Below, one piece after another: positions 37,736 to 46,643 of a DNA stretch of 64,000 nt; position 1 is the stretch's first letter, and every line of letters begins with the position of its first letter. The notes beneath the pieces are model-generated. The model ran no database searches. It saw nothing but the letters and a program-made list of their open reading frames with translations, and was not told the DNA's origin. The DNA is from CAIYRG01 sp965247505 (GTDB lineage Bacteria; Pseudomonadota; Alphaproteobacteria; Micropepsales; Micropepsaceae). Both the position numbers and the translations under genes were made by a program. The stretch spans positions 62,001-126,000 of the forward strand of contig OZ252020.1 in NCBI GenBank assembly GCA_965247505.1, written 5' to 3'.

Positions 37736-38568
37736 CCGATACGCCGCAAGTGTTGCTGGCCCATCACCTCAAGACCCTGAAACTGCCGACGTTCCTGCGC
37801 GAATACGACAAGCTGGCCCGCCAATGCGCCACCGAGGGCGCCGACCATGTGCGGTATCTTGTCCGTCTGACCGAGTTGGAACTGATCGACCGTGAGCGCC
37901 GCATGGTCGAGCGGCGGATCAGACAGGCCAGGTTCCCCGCCGTCAAAAGCCTCGACAGCTTCGACTTCAAGGCCATCGCATCGCTCAACAAGATGCTGGT
38001 TCTGGAGTTGGCGCGATGCGAATACGTCGAGCGTCGTGAGAATATCATCGCGCTCGGCAACTCAGGCACCGGCAAGACCCATATCGCCCTCGGTCTCGGT
38101 CTGGCGGCCTGCCAAAAGGGGCTCTCCGTCGGCTTCCTCACGGCCGCTGCCCTGGTTCATGAACTGATGGAGGCTAGGGATGAAAAACGCCTGTTGCGCC
38201 TGCAGAAACAACTGGCAAAGTATCACCTTCTGATCATCGACGAACTCGGCTTCGTGCCGCTCTCGAAGACCGGCGCCGAGCTGCTGTTCGAAGTCTTCAG
38301 CCAGCGCTACGAGCGGGGCTCGATCCTGGTGACCTCCAACTTGCCGTTCGATGAGTGGACGGAGATATTCGGCTCGGAACGCCTGACCGGGGCTTTGCTG
38401 GACCGCCTCACCCACCATGTCCATATCCTGGAAATGAACGGCGAGAGCTATCGTCTCAACCAAAGCCAAAAAACGGCGGAAATCCCTAAAAATACCTGCT
38501 TAACCGCCGGTGCAATGGTTGACCCGGTGGGTCCACAGGAACCTCCCACGCTGCTTCGCTCCGCGTAA
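37732..38568 (+). CDS. istB: IstB ATPase of IS21
   Basis: 278 aa. AAA+ ATPase with Walker A GNSGTGKTH and Walker B LLIIDELGF, plus SILVTSNLPFDEW. It helps IstA select targets. Compared with the copy at 60181-60951 (256 aa) it has one extra A near the 3' end (A6 against A5), which shifts the frame and adds a non-native ~25-residue tail. Confidence 0.88.
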   Translation: MTDTPQVLLAHHLKTLKLPTFLREYDKLARQCATEGADHVRYLVRLTELELIDRERRMVERRIRQARFPAVKSLDSFDFKAIASLNKMLVLELARCEYVERRENIIALGNSGTGKTHIALGLGLAACQKGLSVGFLTAAALVHELMEARDEKRLLRLQKQLAKYHLLIIDELGFVPLSKTGAELLFEVFSQRYERGSILVTSNLPFDEWTEIFGSERLTGALLDRLTHHVHILEMNGESYRLNQSQKTAEIPKNTCLTAGAMVDPVGPQEPPTLLRSA

Positions 38569-38703
38569 CGCAAGCGCTACACGCAGCAGCGCGGGTCCCT
38601 CCTATGGACTACCGGGACACCCCCCCAACACCGCGTACCGCATAACGTTAAGTGGACTAGTTTTGCTCCGCCCGGGTGGACTAATTTTGCTCCGCCGTTG
38701 ACA

Positions 38704-39277
38704 CCTATGCCCGGAGACTGAGGACAACGCGCCCTCGGCCAGATGTCCGGTGGCACCTCGATGAGGTGTTCGTGTCCATCGCCGGAAAGCGCATGTATCT
38801 ATGGCGCGCTGTCGATAGCGAAGGCGAAGTGCTGGATATCCTGGTTCAGTCACGCAGAAACAAGAAGGCAGCGCTTAAGTTGATGCGTAAACTGTTGAAA
38901 AAGCAAAGGTTTGTTCCTGATGCCTTCGTCACAGACAAACTGCCATCTTATGGTGCTGCTCTGAAGGATTTAGGCCTTACAAAGCACCATGATTTTGGTG
39001 GCAGGAAGAACAACCGGGCCGAGAATTCTCACTTGCCGGTACGGCAACGCGAACGACGAATGCAACGTTTCAAATCGGCTCGATCAGCGCAGCGATTTCT
39101 CTCTACCCACGCCATCGTCTACAACACCTTCAACGTCCAACGTCATCTGATTTCCCGAAAAACATTGCGCCGGTTTCGCAACCAAGCAATGAGCCTGTGG
39201 CAAACCGCCACCGCCACCGCTTGAGCTTGAGTTCTATGCCAATTCACAGCATGATCGTTCAATAACGTGACAACACC
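38704..39277 (+). mobile_element. IS6 type B copy B4, 5'-truncated
   Basis: Begins inside the transposase (CCTATGCCCGGAGACTG) directly after the IS21 end and keeps the 3' terminus GGTGTTGTCACGTTA. Encodes ~170 C-terminal residues (DEVFV, TDKLPSYGAA, RAENSHLPVRQR). An isolated type-B end (39286-39342) follows. Confidence 0.85.
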
Positions 39278-39285
39278 ACAAATGC

Positions 39286-39342
39286 TCCAGCGACATTACG
39301 GCGCCATCAGCAACAGGTCATCCTGTTAGTGTGACAACGCCG
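39286..39342. repeat. Solo type-B IS6 terminus
   Basis: Matches the transposase-start side terminus of IS6 type B (CCAGCGACATTAC to GTGTGACAACGCC) with several substitutions; no gene attached. Confidence 0.7.
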
Positions 39343-39363
39343 GGCAAGGAGCGCGTGGTTGAC

Positions 39364-40281
39364 CTACGGGGCGTGTAAGGAACCGTCGGTGCAGCCCTCC
39401 AACTCGATTTGCACCGTGACGTGGCTGATATCGAAGCGTTTGCCTAAGCGGGCTTGAATTTCGGCAGTGGCCGAATCCGGGTTGGCGCCCTCACTGATTC
39501 GTGCGTGCAGGGTCAGCAACGAGCGCTCTTGCGACAAGGACCAAGCATGCACATGATGCACATCCTCGACAACGGCGATGTGCGAAACCAGATCCGGGCC
39601 GATTTCGCGGACCTCCAATTGCCTGGGAACGCCTTCAAGAAGCACATGCGCCGCATCCTTCACCAGAAACCAGGCGCTGCGCAGCACCAGTAGCCCGACC
39701 AGAACCGAGAGTAGCGGGTCGATCGGCATCCAGCCGGTCGTCATGATGATCAGCGCCGCGCCGACCGCCGCAGCCGAACCGAGCATGTCGCCCAGCACGT
39801 GCAAGAGGGCGCCACGGACATTCAGGTTGTTTCGGTCGGCTCCATGGAGCACGGCGAACGCGGCGACATTGACGACAAGGCCAAGACCCGCCACCGCCAG
39901 CATTGGGCCGGGGAGCACCTCAGTCGGGTTGACGAGCCGGCCGGCTGCCTCGGCGAAGATCCAGCCCACGATGAATATAAGGCTAATGCCGTTGGTAAAG
40001 GCGGCGAGAACCGGAAAGCGGTGGTAGCCGTAAGTGCGTGCCTTGTCGGCTGTCCTGCGGCTCAGCCGGAACGCGATCCAGGCAAACAGCAGGGCCACCG
40101 TATCGACAAGCATGTGGGCGGCATCGGCCAGCAGCGCTAGAGATCCCGAGATCACGCCGCCGATCACCTCGATGAACATGAAGCCCCCGGTCAGCAGCAG
40201 GGCCCAAAAGATGCTCCGTGCGTTGCTGCCATGCCCGGTCTCGGCATATCCATGGCCGCACATATTGTGATTGCCGATCAT
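39364..40281 (-). CDS. Cation diffusion facilitator metal exporter
   Basis: 305 aa from ATG 40281, with GGGGAGGG upstream. N-terminal His/Cys-containing cytoplasmic segment, then six hydrophobic helices. The metal site has HMLVD (His56/Asp60) and HVLGD (His161/Asp165), the HxxxD/HxxxD pattern of Zn2+-type CDF proteins. The cytoplasmic domain has DVHHVHAWSL and SHVTVQIE. It would export Zn2+ or related divalent metals by proton antiport at the inner membrane. Appears intact; the only obvious resistance-type cargo gene here. Confidence 0.9.
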   Translation of the reverse strand: MIGNHNMCGHGYAETGHGSNARSIFWALLLTGGFMFIEVIGGVISGSLALLADAAHMLVDTVALLFAWIAFRLSRRTADKARTYGYHRFPVLAAFTNGISLIFIVGWIFAEAAGRLVNPTEVLPGPMLAVAGLGLVVNVAAFAVLHGADRNNLNVRGALLHVLGDMLGSAAAVGAALIIMTTGWMPIDPLLSVLVGLLVLRSAWFLVKDAAHVLLEGVPRQLEVREIGPDLVSHIAVVEDVHHVHAWSLSQERSLLTLHARISEGANPDSATAEIQARLGKRFDISHVTVQIELEGCTDGSLHAP

Positions 40282-40497
40282 GGGCAAGCCCTCCCCAACC
40301 GATAACCCGCCAGCGGAAAAGGTGGTTGCATCATTTTGATCCGTATTGCAGCCAAGTTCCGGGACAATCCTAGCGTGTCTTACCTTCCTGCCTCGTCCAA
40401 CCCCATGCCAGCGTTCGAGCACAGGAGACCACACTCTCGTATCATGGACTCATAATCTATTAGGCAGATGCGTATTGTCGCCAATTTGATCACAGGT

Positions 40498-40550
40498 GGA
40501 AATCGGTATCGGGCATAGGAGATTTTCTGCGTCCAGCGACATTACTCCGC
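40498..40550. repeat. IS6 type B remnant (5' part)
   Basis: AATCGGTATCGGGCATAGGAG and GCGTCCAGCGACATTAC match the transposase start region of type B, without the terminus. It is joined to an IS6 type A fragment. Confidence 0.7.
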
Positions 40551-40552
40551 CA

Positions 40553-40695
40553 GGCATTGTCAGACTAAATGGGCTGGACCTGCAGAACCTTCGATTGAGG
40601 ACCTCTAGGCTGCAAGTTTCCGCCATTCGGCCAGGGCGGCGGCCCGGTCTTGCTTGAAAATGTCGCGACGGTTGAGATGGCGTTGGTGGTTGAAG
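40553..40695 (-). mobile_element. IS6 type A fragment A8 (3' end)
   Basis: One GGCATTGTCAGACTAA end and the last ~30 transposase codons. Confidence 0.82.
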
Positions 40696-40790
40696 ATTCC
40701 ATGGGGTGGATTGTGATCCACTTTTCAGAGTGGTGTCGCAACATAACTCTGTGGAGGTAACCATGTCATCGATTGACCAAGTGTCTGAAG
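40696..40790 (+). other. Possible 5' end of a truncated gene
   Basis: GTGGAGGTAACC precedes ATGTCATCGATTGACCAAGTG at 40763, then IS6 copy B2 interrupts after nine codons. The gene cannot be identified. Confidence 0.3.
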
Positions 40791-41594
40791 GGCGTTGTCA
40801 CATTAACAGGGTGACCTGTTTCTGATGGCGCAGTAATGTCGCTGGATGCAGAAAATCTCTTATGGCCGATACCGATTTCCCCCCGTGATCATTCAGCACG
40901 CTGTCTGGCTGTATTTCCGGTTTCCCCTCAGCTATCGAGACATCGAAGACCTGGTCGCTGAACGTGGTATTGATCTTTCTTACGAAACGGTCCGGCGCTG
41001 GGCATTGAAGTTTGGGCAGGCCTATGCCCGGAGACTGAGGACAACGCGCCCTCGGCCAGATGTCCGGTGGCACCTTGATGAGGTGTTCGTGTCCATCGCC
41101 GGCAAGCGGATGTATCTATGGCGCGCTGTCGATAGCGAAGGCGAAGTGCTGGATATCCTGGTTCAGTCACGCAGAAACAAGAAGGCAGCGCTCAAGTTGA
41201 TGTGCAAGCTGTTGAAAAAGCAAGGATTTGTCCCTGACGCATTCGTCACAGACAAACTGCCATCTTACGGTGCTGCTTTGAAGGATATGGGCCTTGCCCA
41301 GCACCATGATTTTGGTGGCAGGAAGCACAACCGAGCCGAGAATTCTCACTTGCCTGTCCGGCAACGCGAACGACGAATGCAACGTTTCAAATCGGCTCGA
41401 TCAGCGCAGCGATTTCTCTCTACCCACGCCACCGTCTACAACACCTTCAACGCCCAACGTCATCTGATTTCCCGAAAGACATTGCGCCAGTTTCGCAACC
41501 AAGCAATGAGCCTGTGGCAAACCGCCACCGCCACCGCTTGAGCTTGAGTTCTATGCCAATTCACAGCACGATCGTTCAATAACGTGACAACACC
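40791..41594 (+). mobile_element. IS6-family element type B, copy B2 (complete)
   Basis: 804 bp with GGCGTTGTCACATTA and GGTGTTGTCACGTTA ends; flanks GTCTGAAG and GTTCGAAA do not match. Confidence 0.92.
40846..41541 (+). CDS. IS6-family transposase (type B)
   Basis: 231 aa, intact DDE residues (WHLDEVFV, FVTDKLPSY, RAENSHLPV). A few substitutions relative to copy B1 (for example KLMCKLLKK, GGRKHNRAE). Confidence 0.95.
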   Translation: MQKISYGRYRFPPVIIQHAVWLYFRFPLSYRDIEDLVAERGIDLSYETVRRWALKFGQAYARRLRTTRPRPDVRWHLDEVFVSIAGKRMYLWRAVDSEGEVLDILVQSRRNKKAALKLMCKLLKKQGFVPDAFVTDKLPSYGAALKDMGLAQHHDFGGRKHNRAENSHLPVRQRERRMQRFKSARSAQRFLSTHATVYNTFNAQRHLISRKTLRQFRNQAMSLWQTATATA

Positions 41595-42318
41595 GTTCGA
41601 AATGTCTCGTAGCTTGTCCGCCCCCCGGCGCAGAAGAACCGTTGAGAAATTGCCGGTTTCGTCGGGCACGTCGAGATCGATGGTGTCCTTCAGAAGGCCA
41701 GAATCCTGCACCTTCTTCGCATCGACCATAACATTGGGCAGGGTGCCGCGCCCCTGCATACCAGAAACCGCGTCGTTGAACCGTTGCACGGTGGCCGAGA
41801 TACCCCAGACAACAGGAATACCAGGGACCGAGCAAGAACCGTTAATCAGCTGTTTGACGATGGTTGTCTTACCGTCAACGTTGGGTCGCTTGCCCTCCCG
41901 CATGCCGCGATGGGCTTCGTCCAGCACGAGGTAGAGCGTTAGATCTGGATCCTCGAAGGTATTTTGGATCGTATCCCAAATCGTATGCGAGCGCAGATCG
42001 GGCATGATCCGCACCTGACAGTCGTCCTTTTCAACCGCCGTATCGTCAGGATCATGAGCGCGCACCAGGAGGCTGTTCTTCGACAGCTTCTGTGTGTTTA
42101 GGAAGTAAATCCTTCCGGGCTGGAACTTCCCTCTGGAGAAGTTGTTCCCCACCGTGACGAGGTCGGAGATTGTCAGCTTGTCGGATGCCTCCTGAAGGCG
42201 CCAACGGGACTGCTCATTCAGGGACGGGTCGTCACTGAACCAGATGACGACCGCGCCAGGATCGGGCTCAAAGTCATAGTCGTCGTTGCCATAGAACAGC
42301 GCCTCGAAGACGGCGGCG
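41595..42318 (-). pseudogene. Type III restriction-type helicase fragment
   Basis: About 240 codons of a DEAD/DEAH ATPase related to Res subunits: LYLVLDEAHRGM (motif II), GKTTIVKQLINGS, VVWGISATVQRFNDA (motif III-like SAT), GRIYFLNTQKLSKNSLLVRA. Both ends are cut by IS6 copies (B2 and A9), so Walker A and the nuclease domain are missing. Remnant of a restriction or defence locus. Confidence 0.75.
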
Positions 42319-43124
42319 GGCATTGTCAGACTAACTGGGTCGGATCTGTAGAATCTACAATCGAGAATTTTTTATGCTGCAAGTTGCCGCCATTCGGCCA
42401 GCGCAGCGGCTCGGGCTTGTTTGAATATGTCGCGGCAGTTGAGATGGCGTTGGTGGTTGAAATGGTTATGGATCGAAGCATGGACGGAGGCGAATTTCTG
42501 CAGAGTTCTGACCTCCCTGAATTTGGCCATTGCGCGTTCCCGTCGCCGGAAGGGTTGATGTGAGTTTTCCGCCCGGTTGTTGAGCCAGCGCCTGGTCTCT
42601 TGGCGGCCCTCGTTGCCGATCACCTTCATCGCAGCCCGGTATGATTGTAGCCTATCCGTGACGATCGTGGCTGGCCGGCCATACCGCTTCATAGTCCGCT
42701 TCAGAAACTCAAGCGCGGCTTCGCGGTCCCGCCGTTTCGTGGCATAGACCTCAAGCACTTCGCCTTCATGGTCAACGGCACGCCATAGATAATGGGTTTC
42801 GCCGTTGATCCGGACGAACACCTCATCAAGATGCCAGCGCCACAGTGAATAGGATCCATGGCGAATACGGCAGTTCCGGATCTCGGCGGCAAACAACGGG
42901 CCAAAGCGGTTCCACCAATATCGTACCGTTTCGTAACTGACATCAATGCCCCGTTCATTGAGAAGATCCTCGACCTGCCTGAGGGAGAGCGGAAACCTCA
43001 CATACAGCATCACTGCGCTGCGGATTACCTCGGGCGAGCTATTGAAATAACGGAAGGGATTGTGCATCGCCGGAGGCTAGGAGACCTTACTTCCCGGCTC
43101 AAGCCGATTTAGTCTGACAATGCC
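42319..43124 (-). mobile_element. IS6-family element type A, copy A9 (complete)
   Basis: 806 bp with GGCATTGTCAGACTAA ends. It abuts another type A fragment (A10) with no intervening DNA. Confidence 0.92.
42372..43067 (-). CDS. IS6-family transposase (type A)
   Basis: 231 aa, intact DDE set (WHLDEVFVRI, IVTDRLQSY, NNRAENSHQPFRRRERA). Small differences (EIRNCRIRH, ALEFLKRTMKR) mark it as an older copy than A2/A3. Confidence 0.95.
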   Translation of the reverse strand: MHNPFRYFNSSPEVIRSAVMLYVRFPLSLRQVEDLLNERGIDVSYETVRYWWNRFGPLFAAEIRNCRIRHGSYSLWRWHLDEVFVRINGETHYLWRAVDHEGEVLEVYATKRRDREAALEFLKRTMKRYGRPATIVTDRLQSYRAAMKVIGNEGRQETRRWLNNRAENSHQPFRRRERAMAKFREVRTLQKFASVHASIHNHFNHQRHLNCRDIFKQARAAALAEWRQLAA

Positions 43125-43448
43125 CATACCGGGCTGCGATGAAGGTGATCGGCAACGAGGGCCGCCAAGAGACCAGGCGCTGGCTCAACAACCGGGCAGA
43201 AAACTCACATCTACCCTTCCGGCGACGGGAACGCGCAATGGCCAAATTCAGGGAGGTCAGAACTCTGCAGAAATTCGCCTCCGTCCATGCTTCGATCCAT
43301 AACCATTTCAACCACCAACGCCATCTCAACCGCCGTGATATTTTCAAACAAGCCCGAGCCGCTGCGCTGGCCGAGTGGTGTCAACTTGCAGCCTAAAAAT
43401 CCTCGATTGTAGATTCTTCAGGTCCGACCCAGTTAGTCTGACAATGCC
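43125..43448 (+). mobile_element. IS6 type A fragment A10 (3' part)
   Basis: The last ~88 transposase codons from CGGGCTGCGATGAAGGTG plus the intact right terminus, tail-joined to copy A9 and then to MITE fragment M8. Confidence 0.88.
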
Positions 43449-43560
43449 GATTTAAGGGCTCAAACGCTGGCTTTGTCTAGCTTATACCAGACAAGCACGG
43501 ACGACAAAGGGAACTCAACAACGGGAAAAGTCTACCATACGATTTTAGTCTGACAATGCC
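43449..43560 (+). mobile_element. 163-bp MITE fragment M8
   Basis: Right ~112 bp of the MITE with several substitutions (TTGTCTAGCTTATACCAGACAAG keeps the hairpin) and an intact TCTGACAATGCC end. Confidence 0.8.
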
Positions 43561-43754
43561 CTGCGATGAAGGTGATGGGTAATGCTGCCGCCCAGACCTG
43601 CGGTCGTTGGCTGAACAACCGGGCGGAAAACTCACATCAACCCTTGCGAAGGTGGGAAGGGGCAATGGCGCGGTTCAGAGATGTCAAGACCCTGATGAAA
43701 TTCTCCTCCGTCCATGCCTCGATCCACAACCATTTCAATCACCAACGCCATCTC
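43561..43754 (+). mobile_element. Diverged IS6 type A internal fragment A11
   Basis: Internal transposase codons (AMKVMGNAAAQTCGRWLN, NRAENSHQPLRRWEGAM) that differ clearly from all other copies here, so from a separate subfamily. No terminus retained. Confidence 0.75.
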
Positions 43755-43847
43755 GGCGGAACAAATAGCCTAAGCTTTTGATATAGATTTTTTTCAGGAT
43801 GTAGAGAAAACCGTTATACCTAATGTTATACAAGGCGTGTTTTCAAA

Positions 43848-44240
43848 TTAATCAAGGAACAAAGAGAAAAACGCAGCAACTGCGGATAATACCGCTGCAA
43901 TTGTCGCTGCTTTGACATACTTACCAGACTTAGCAGCCATCTTTGTGGATTGTTTTGCTGACTGTGCGGAATCTTCTGCTGCACTTGCTGACCGCTCAGC
44001 CGCTTCCGCCGACCGTTCTACTGCGTCTTTGGTTTGACGCTGTATTTCTATCTCCTGTTTTTGTAAATCCTCTTTGCGTTGTGCTTCTGCTTCTTTTTGC
44101 TCACGCTCTTTAGACGCTATCCATTCCTCTACCTTTGATATGTTTTGCGGACCATAGACCTTTTGCACCAGCCTTTTTCGGACTTCTTCAAGTCCTAATT
44201 CCTCCAGCCTTGTCCATAATTCATCAATATCATTTACCAT
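43848..44240 (-). CDS. Coiled-coil protein with C-terminal membrane anchor
   Basis: 130 aa. The N-terminal ~45 residues (DELWTRLEELGLEEVRKRLV) form a small helical domain. A long Lys/Glu/Gln/Ala-rich coiled coil follows (~45-105: KEREQKEAEAQRKEDLQKQE, AAERSASAAEDSAQSAKQS). Residues ~108-129 are a transmembrane tail (ATIAAVLSAVAAFFSLF). Base composition is AT-richer than the surroundings, a sign of transfer. Divergent from the gene at 44342, with a palindrome between. Function unknown; possibly a membrane-associated defence or toxin-type protein. Confidence 0.65.
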   Translation of the reverse strand: MVNDIDELWTRLEELGLEEVRKRLVQKVYGPQNISKVEEWIASKEREQKEAEAQRKEDLQKQEIEIQRQTKDAVERSAEAAERSASAAEDSAQSAKQSTKMAAKSGKYVKAATIAAVLSAVAAFFSLFLD

Positions 44241-44270
44241 AATTTGACCTCCGGCTTTCGGACCTGATCG

Positions 44271-44293
44271 GACTATGATATTGGTTCATAGTC
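44271..44293. promoter_or_regulatory. Palindrome between divergent genes
   Basis: GACTATGA-n7-TCATAGTC lies in the 101-bp gap between the two divergent AT-rich genes, a natural place for an operator. The symmetry is observed; regulation is inferred. Confidence 0.45.
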
Positions 44294-44341
44294 AGATTTC
44301 CCCTGTAAGAGAATAGAAATAAACCATCGGAGAGTATAGGC

Positions 44342-44536
44342 ATGCCGAGAAAAGTATTTCAGGCGCCAACGAGTCACGATTTTAAAATAACAGAAGAAGG
44401 TAAAGTTATCGGAACTCTTCGGGTTAAACCTAACGGGATTGCATGGAAACCAAAAAACAAACAAAGATTTAATCAGATTACAATCGAGCAACTTGCTGAT
44501 TTTGCGGCTAAGGAAGGAAGGCAAGTCGAAAACTGA
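44342..44536 (+). CDS. Small basic hypothetical protein
   Basis: 64 aa, preceded by CGGAGAGTATAGGC. Short beta-rich fold likely: EEGKVIGTLRVKPNGIAWK, then FNQITIEQLADFAAKEG. AT-rich like its divergent neighbour, and probably acquired with it. Function not recognised. Confidence 0.55.
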   Translation: MPRKVFQAPTSHDFKITEEGKVIGTLRVKPNGIAWKPKNKQRFNQITIEQLADFAAKEGRQVEN

Positions 44537-44572
44537 CGTTGCTCCCAAAATCCGGACCAGGTAGTTCTTCAC

Positions 44573-44755
44573 CTATGCGGCCTGATCGATGGTCATATCT
44601 CTCCTGGCCTGTGCCGGCGTCCGGTAGCCGATGCTCGAGTGGCGCCGTCGTTGGTTATAGAAGATCTCGATGTACTCGAATAGCGCAGCCCTGGCCTCGC
44701 GTCGGGTACGAAACCGGGTACGGTGCACGAGTTCGGTCTTGAGAGACCCAAAGAA
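44573..44755 (-). pseudogene. IS3-family OrfB, C-terminal fragment (third IS3 type)
   Basis: The frame FGSLKTELVHRTRFRTRREA, ALFEYIEIFYNQRRRHSSIG, YRTPAQARRDMTIDQAA and stop at 44573-44575 is the classic IS3 OrfB C-terminus. It is cut by IS6 copy B3. The element's outer end (TGACGTTGCTCCCAAAATCC) lies at about 44535. Confidence 0.85.
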
Positions 44756-45559
44756 GGTGTTGTCACGTTATTGAACGATCGTGCTGTGAATTGGCATAGA
44801 ACTCAAGCTCAAGCGGTGGCGGTGGCGGTTTGCCACAGGCTCATTGCTTGGTTGCGAAACTGGCGCAATGTCTTTCGGGAAATCAGATGACGTTGGACGT
44901 TGAAGGTGTTGTAGACGGTGGCGTGTGTAGAGAGAAATCGCTGCGCTGATCGAGCCGATTTGAAACGTTGCATTCGTCGTTCGCGTTGTCGGACCGGCAA
45001 GTGAGAATTCTCAGCTCGGTTGTTCTTCCTGCCACCAAAATCATGGTGCTGGGCAAGGCCCATATCCTTCAAAGCAGCACCGTAAGATGGCAGTTTGTCT
45101 GTGACGAATGCGTCAGGGACAAATCCTTGCTTTTTCAACAGCTTGCGCATCAACTTAAGCGCGGCCTTCTTGTTTCTGCGTTACTGAACCAGTATATCCA
45201 GCACTTCGCCTTCGCTATCGACAGCGCGCCATAGATACATCCGCTTGCCGGCGATGGACACGAACACCTCATCAAGGTGCCACCGGACATCTGGCCGAGG
45301 GCGCGTTGTCCTCAGTCTCCGGGCATAGGCCTGCCCAAACTTCAATGCCCTGCGCCGGACCGTTTCGTAAGAAAGATCAATACCACGTTCAGCGACCAGG
45401 TCTTCGATGTCTCGATAGCTTAGGGGAAACCGGAAATACAGCCAGACAGCGTGCTGAATGATCACGGGGGGAAATCGGTATCGGGCATAAGAGATTTTCT
45501 GCATCCAGCGACACTACTGCGCCATCAGAAACAGGTCACCCTGTTAATGTGACAACGCC
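44756..45559 (-). mobile_element. IS6-family element type B, copy B3 (complete ends, dead gene)
   Basis: 804 bp with both type-B termini; flanks do not match. Confidence 0.92.
44809..45504 (-). pseudogene. IS6-family transposase (type B) with an in-frame stop
   Basis: Same 231-codon frame as copies B1 and B2, but the serine codon TCA after ILVQ is TAA (position 45181-45183), separating the HTH and first Asp from the rest of the catalytic domain. Confidence 0.93.
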
Positions 45560-45619
45560 ATATTCTCGGCCCGGTCGACGCCGCGCACCCCGCGCCGAGT
45601 GCGGGAAGCATTCGCATGA

Positions 45620-46107
45620 GCGCGCCTGTCCTGCCGCTGCGGCCGAGATACCGCACCTGTCGGTTTCAACCACTCTCGTCGTCCTCCCGTGTTCGGGAGC
45701 CAAGCGGCGGGGTGGGCGGCGCATAGCTGCTCGCGGTACTTGCGTGCTCCATTCGCTTCCCCGTGGTCTTGCCGCAGAATGGAGAACCCGGCGTTCCGAT
45801 AATGCACCGCAGGCGAAGCTCGACGAGTCGGCGCTTCTGCCGGCCGCCGAACGATACACCGGCACCCTGTATCGGGCGGCCGGCGATGCGCTTGACGTAC
45901 TTGCCAGGGCAGGAGCGGGCCTGCTCATCATCTCGGGTGGATATGGCGTTGTCCGCCCTATCGAGCCGATTGGCTGGTACGACCAGGAGTTCCGGAAGGC
46001 GATATGGCCCAACGGTGTGGTCACGCGATGTATCGCTGCCTACGCGAACGCGTCCGGCGCCAAAGCCGTTATCGCTTTGCTCTCTGCAACAACCCAGTAC
46101 GCCAGAG
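45620..46107 (+). pseudogene. DUF6884-type protein, 3'-truncated
   Basis: The frame has TTLVVLPCSGAKRRGG, ALLPAAERYTGTLYRAA, LLIISGGYGVVRPIEPIGWY and IAAYANASGAKAVIAL, the pattern of the YaaA/DUF6884 group (LPC(S/G)xxK and SGxYGxVxPxExI). The start codon is uncertain because the IS lies just upstream. The 3' end is cut by an IS6 fragment. DUF6884 genes often sit in island or defence settings (family knowledge). Confidence 0.65.
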
Positions 46108-46296
46108 GCAGATGTCGATTCCGCGCTCGAACAGAAGATCTTCGACCTGTCTCAGCGACAAGGGGTAGCGGACATACAGCATCACCGCGCTGCGGATTAC
46201 CTCAGGCGAACTGTTGAAATAACGGAAGGGATTTTGCATCGCCGGAGGCTACGAAACCTTACTTCCCGGCTCAAGCCAATTTACTCTGACAATGCC
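46108..46296 (-). mobile_element. IS6 type A fragment A12 (5' part)
   Basis: First ~45 transposase residues and the terminus TACTCTGACAATGCC, of the RYPL subvariant. Its outer end is the exact left boundary of duplicated block 2. Confidence 0.88.
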
Positions 46297-46584
46297 ATTG
46301 TTCGCTATAAGATCAAGCCGGGCCGTGCAGAAGAAAACGAAAACCTCATCAAAGCCGTGTTCGCGGAGCTGGCACAGGCGCGCCCCGAGGGAATTAGCTA
46401 TTCTTCCTACAAGCTTGAAGATGGACTGACCTTTGTCCACCACGCGGTGGTGTCCACGCCGGACGGCAGCAATCCGCTCCCGCAACTTGATGCGTTCAAA
46501 TCATTTACGCGTGATCTCAAAGACCGTTGCGACGAGCCTCCGCTTGCCATGGCTGCGAGCCAGATCGGTTCCTACCAAGGTTAG
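46297..46584 (+). pseudogene. ABM-like protein, copy 2, lacking its start
   Basis: Identical to the protein at 16299-16598 but the first four codons (ATG included) and the ribosome site are replaced by the IS6 end. The frame stays open into the IS, so a fusion product is possible but unlikely. Confidence 0.85.
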
Positions 46585-46643
46585 CGCGCCGTGAATTCGC
46601 TACGAGCAAGCGAGCGAAAGCGCCAGGCCGGACGCTGATCCTC

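Larger units (their letters stand above)
37594..38702 (+). mobile_element. IS21-family element, copy 1, left-truncated
   Basis: Contains the last 46 codons of istA, all of istB, and the right terminal repeats (two GTGGACTARTTTTGCTCCGCC units at 38652-38696). Most of istA was removed at the IS6 copy A7. About 75 bp at 38550-38626 are not present in the second copy. Confidence 0.85.

Noticed and set aside
45763..46584. 273-codon open frame joining island DNA, an IS6 end and the ABM protein
   Set aside because: It crosses two junctions and reads DUF6884 DNA in the wrong frame; only the ABM part is real and it lacks its start.
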